A stretch of DNA of 64,000 nucleotides from Shinisaurus crocodilurus. Lineage: Eukaryota; Chordata; Lepidosauria; Squamata; Shinisauridae. The translations under genes and the position numbers were made by a program. A model generated the notes under the pieces. That model was not told where the DNA came from. It saw only the letters and a list, made by a program, of their open reading frames with translations, and made no database searches. Below are positions 61,380-64,000 of this stretch, in pieces (positions within the stretch are counted from its first letter, which is position 1; the number at the start of each line of letters is the position of its first letter). The stretch covers positions 22,241,817-22,305,816 of the forward strand of contig CM037879.1 of the NCBI GenBank assembly GCA_021292165.1. Reading direction: 5' to 3'.

Positions 61380-63460
61380 CTTGGCATCAGTTAAAAATGG
61401 CAGCGAAACACAGGCCTGTATCCAATGTCATAGCCAAACCATTATTTAGCTGTCATGAATGGGGATCCCTCCCTCCACACTCCTTGATTCAGGGTAACCA
61501 CAGTTTACCTTGATGCAAGGACTAGGCAAACTATAGTTACCGTAAGCCATTATTTGACTCTAAACCATGGTTTGAATTGGGTTTCCAGTTGTGACTGGGA
61601 ATCAAACTACGGCTGTAGTAGCCATAGCTCAAAGAAGCTATCATGGCAAGCTATGGTTACTGCGCAAACTAGGAAGAGAATAAGGGTGCATGAGGGGTTG
61701 CGACATATGATTCGGGCTATGGCGTTTGTCAAACAGGGAAGGGATCAGTGGCCTTCAGAAGCTTTTATTTTTGCAGCTCAGTGACATTATAGTTAGGTGA
61801 AAGGACATGCAAACAGGATGAATGATTTTATTTTTTTTAAGTGACAGTAGATGGCAATGTTCTTTTCCAATGATCTTTCTCCCATTAAGAAATGTGAATA
61901 AAACCAAGGAAAGCATGATAAAAACCAAGGGAAAAAAGTTCACTCACTCAAACACACACACATGAAAGGAGATCTACAGCTAACAACACACAAAGCTTTG
62001 GAGTCCAAACGATGTGAACATTTTGAACAAAAAGTCAAATTCAATCCCAGTGCTGGAGCAAACATGCCATGGTTTCAGTGCTTTTTTGCTACTGGTTTCA
62101 GCAATACCAGAACCTGAGCAATAATGGGTTGAAATTGTTTGTGGGACAGACTGCACAACTTGTGGCGAACCAAGCTGAACACTGCCCATTAACCGCGTAT
62201 GGCAGACTATCAGAGGCTTATAGCCCAATTCTATGCAGAAGTCAGTCCCATTGTATCGAACGGCCCTTAGCTCACAGGTAAGTGCATATAAGATTGCAAC
62301 CTCAATAAAATATTCTGGTTTAAGCTGCCTGCCAGGGAAAGAAAACACAAGGGGATTATCAAGTGTTTGTCAAGCCACCAGCATGGCTGGTGGGTTGAGT
62401 TTTGACTTGAAAGGGCATAAGTTGTGCCAGCTTGTATTTGAGGGAAAAAAGAGGGGATAGAAGTCCTTCATCTTTCAGGTTAGTCTTCTGCACTTAGTAC
62501 TGTTCAATGAAAAACAAAGAACATACTGACTTTCAAAACACACACACATACCCCGCCCCCCACATATATATAAAAACAAAGTTTTTCAAGGAACAGTTTA
62601 TACCCCACGGAACAGGACAGCATTTTACAAACCTCTACAAAATAAAGCAAGAACAAAATAAGTTAATAATTGGGAACAAAGCTAAGGCACTAGAACTGCA
62701 GCAGGCGAAGAAGAAAAACAAACAAAACCACATCTTGAGTTGACAAACGCTCCAAGCTATGAAGTCTTTGGAAGGATCCTGGTACTACCATTTGCTAAAA
62801 TAAATTATGTTAGGGGAGGGGGGGAAAGGAAGAGTGAAGAAAAACTTGATCACACCCCTGGTTTTGCTTACATTAATAAAAAAAAATATGGTCACGCTGT
62901 CCTCCCAGAGGAATTTGCAGAAATTGTTTCTAAAGCAATTCCCCCTCAAAACACACACAGAGTTGATGATACAATTTTGGTTCATCTTGGACTTTTCCTC
63001 TGAAAATTTCCTCCCTTTATGAAATTCCAAGATGGATGCCAGTCTTTATCCCTAGTTTTGGCAGGTCTTTATCCCTTGTTTTGATGCGCAGATGAAGTGA
63101 TCGATTCATGGTTCTTCCTTGTCCCTGGAATCAACAGGTGGCAGTTCTCCCATGTGTGTTGCATGGATGCTTCATTCTTCTTCTTTTTAAATCATCACAA
63201 CTTAATAAATATTGATTGCTGGCTCTGCTTTTGCATGGTGTCACTAAGGGGAAAGACACTAGAGACGGCTACATCCACTATGCCGTGGCAAAGCTCTGCA
63301 TATAGTTTCCTAAAAATCAAAACCCAAGAAGAGAGATGTTACGATTATAAATTTAACTTAGAAAGCAAAACAAAACCATCAAGTGTTGATTCGGAATAAT
63401 TGCTATGCTGGTCCCAATCACCAAACTGATTCACAAGAGACATCACCTTACCCATTTTGA
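61380..63460. other. Unique DNA with small MITE fragments, no gene recognised
   Basis: A CAATTCTATGCAGAAGTCAG-type MITE fragment lies at about 62220-62300. Otherwise no recognised repeat or gene. Confidence 0.35.
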
Positions 63461-63464
63461 CTGT

Positions 63465-63765
63465 GGAATTTGCTACCACAAGATGTAATGATGGCCACCA
63501 ATTTGGATGGCTTTAAAAGGCGATTAGACAAATTAGTGAAGGATAAGGCTACTAGTCCTGATGGCTCTATGCTACCTCCAGTCTCAGAGGGAGTATGCCT
63601 ATGTACACCAGTTGCTGGGGTATATGAACGGGGGTGCTACTCACTCGTCGTGTCCTTCTTGTGTATTTTCCACAGGCAACTGGTTGGCCACTGTGTGAAC
63701 AGAATGCTGGGCTAGATGGATCTTTTGGTCTGATCCAGCATGGCTCTTCTTATGCTCTCGTAACT
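63465..63765 (+). mobile_element. L2-type LINE 3' end
   Basis: GGAATTTGCTACCACAAGAT, CCTATGTACACCAGTTGCTG, AACAGAATGCTGGGCTAGAT and TCTTCTTATGCTCTCGTAAC. Confidence 0.8.
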
Positions 63766-63936
63766 CCAGCCCAGAACCTTGCATGCTTCCCATTGATAGC
63801 TATGGCAGGCACAAACTTCAATACCTTTCCAACTTGTGAGCGTAGATCCCAACTACTAGTTTACTGCTTTTGTGTTTTTCACATTATGTTCAGAACTTTA
63901 CTGTTTTCACAATTTCCAACAGCAGTTAAAGCCACT

Positions 63937-64000
63937 AACGGTGCAATCAGATGCATGTTTACTCAGAAGTAAGCTTCACTGACTTCAATGGGACTTAATT
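63937..64000. mobile_element. Short MITE, CAGAAGTAAGTCC family, cut by window edge
   Basis: GGTGCAATCAGATGCATGTT, TACTCAGAAGTAAGCTTCAC and TTCAATGGGACTTA. Confidence 0.7.

Overview
The window is nuclear DNA of a vertebrate, most likely a squamate reptile or close relative. It has split genes with GT-AG introns and CpG-island promoters. About half of it is dispersed repeat: L2- and CR1-type LINE tails, an L1 tail, tRNA-derived SINEs of the kind abundant in lizards and snakes, a 5S-rRNA-derived SINE, and very many short hAT, Tigger-like and other foldback DNA transposons. Nothing points to a bacterial or viral genome. The species call rests on repeat style recalled from memory, because no search was possible.

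Two protein genes are supported. The main one is POLR1B, the second-largest subunit of RNA polymerase I, on the minus strand. It has 15 coding exons from the ATG at 49063 down to the stop at 16511. The exon lengths sum to 3405 nt, giving an uninterrupted 1134-residue protein, one residue shorter than human POLR1B as I recall it. The second is a small plus-strand gene at about 7250-7800. It encodes 80 or 81 residues and ends in a KPWE motif, which makes it a candidate PEX39 (C6orf226-type) peroxisomal import factor. A CpG island at 5340-5875 is its likely promoter.

Layout: 1-5180 holds repeats (Tigger-like end, back-to-back L2 tails, a 5'-truncated L1). 5180-7800 holds the CpG island and the small gene. 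7800-15400 is a mobile-element cluster: a SINE split by a foldback element, a LINE split by a solo LTR with a 5-bp target duplication, and a 969-bp hAT transposon with an 8-bp target duplication and a transposase remnant. 15430-49200 is POLR1B with repeat-filled introns and a CpG-rich promoter carrying two ZNF143-like sites. 49200-64000 is intergenic, with MITEs, an LTR-like insert between 110-bp direct repeats, and a diverged inverted repeat.

POLR1B would act in the nucleolus in rRNA synthesis. The small protein would act with the PTS2 import machinery of peroxisomes. I see no functional link between them beyond adjacency. The most interesting structure is in the mobile DNA: nested insertions with readable target duplications, a composite hAT element that jumped past an internal terminus, a multi-hairpin foldback element, and a large set of foldback MITEs that each carry paired ZNF143/THAP11-like promoter motifs resembling those at the POLR1B start.
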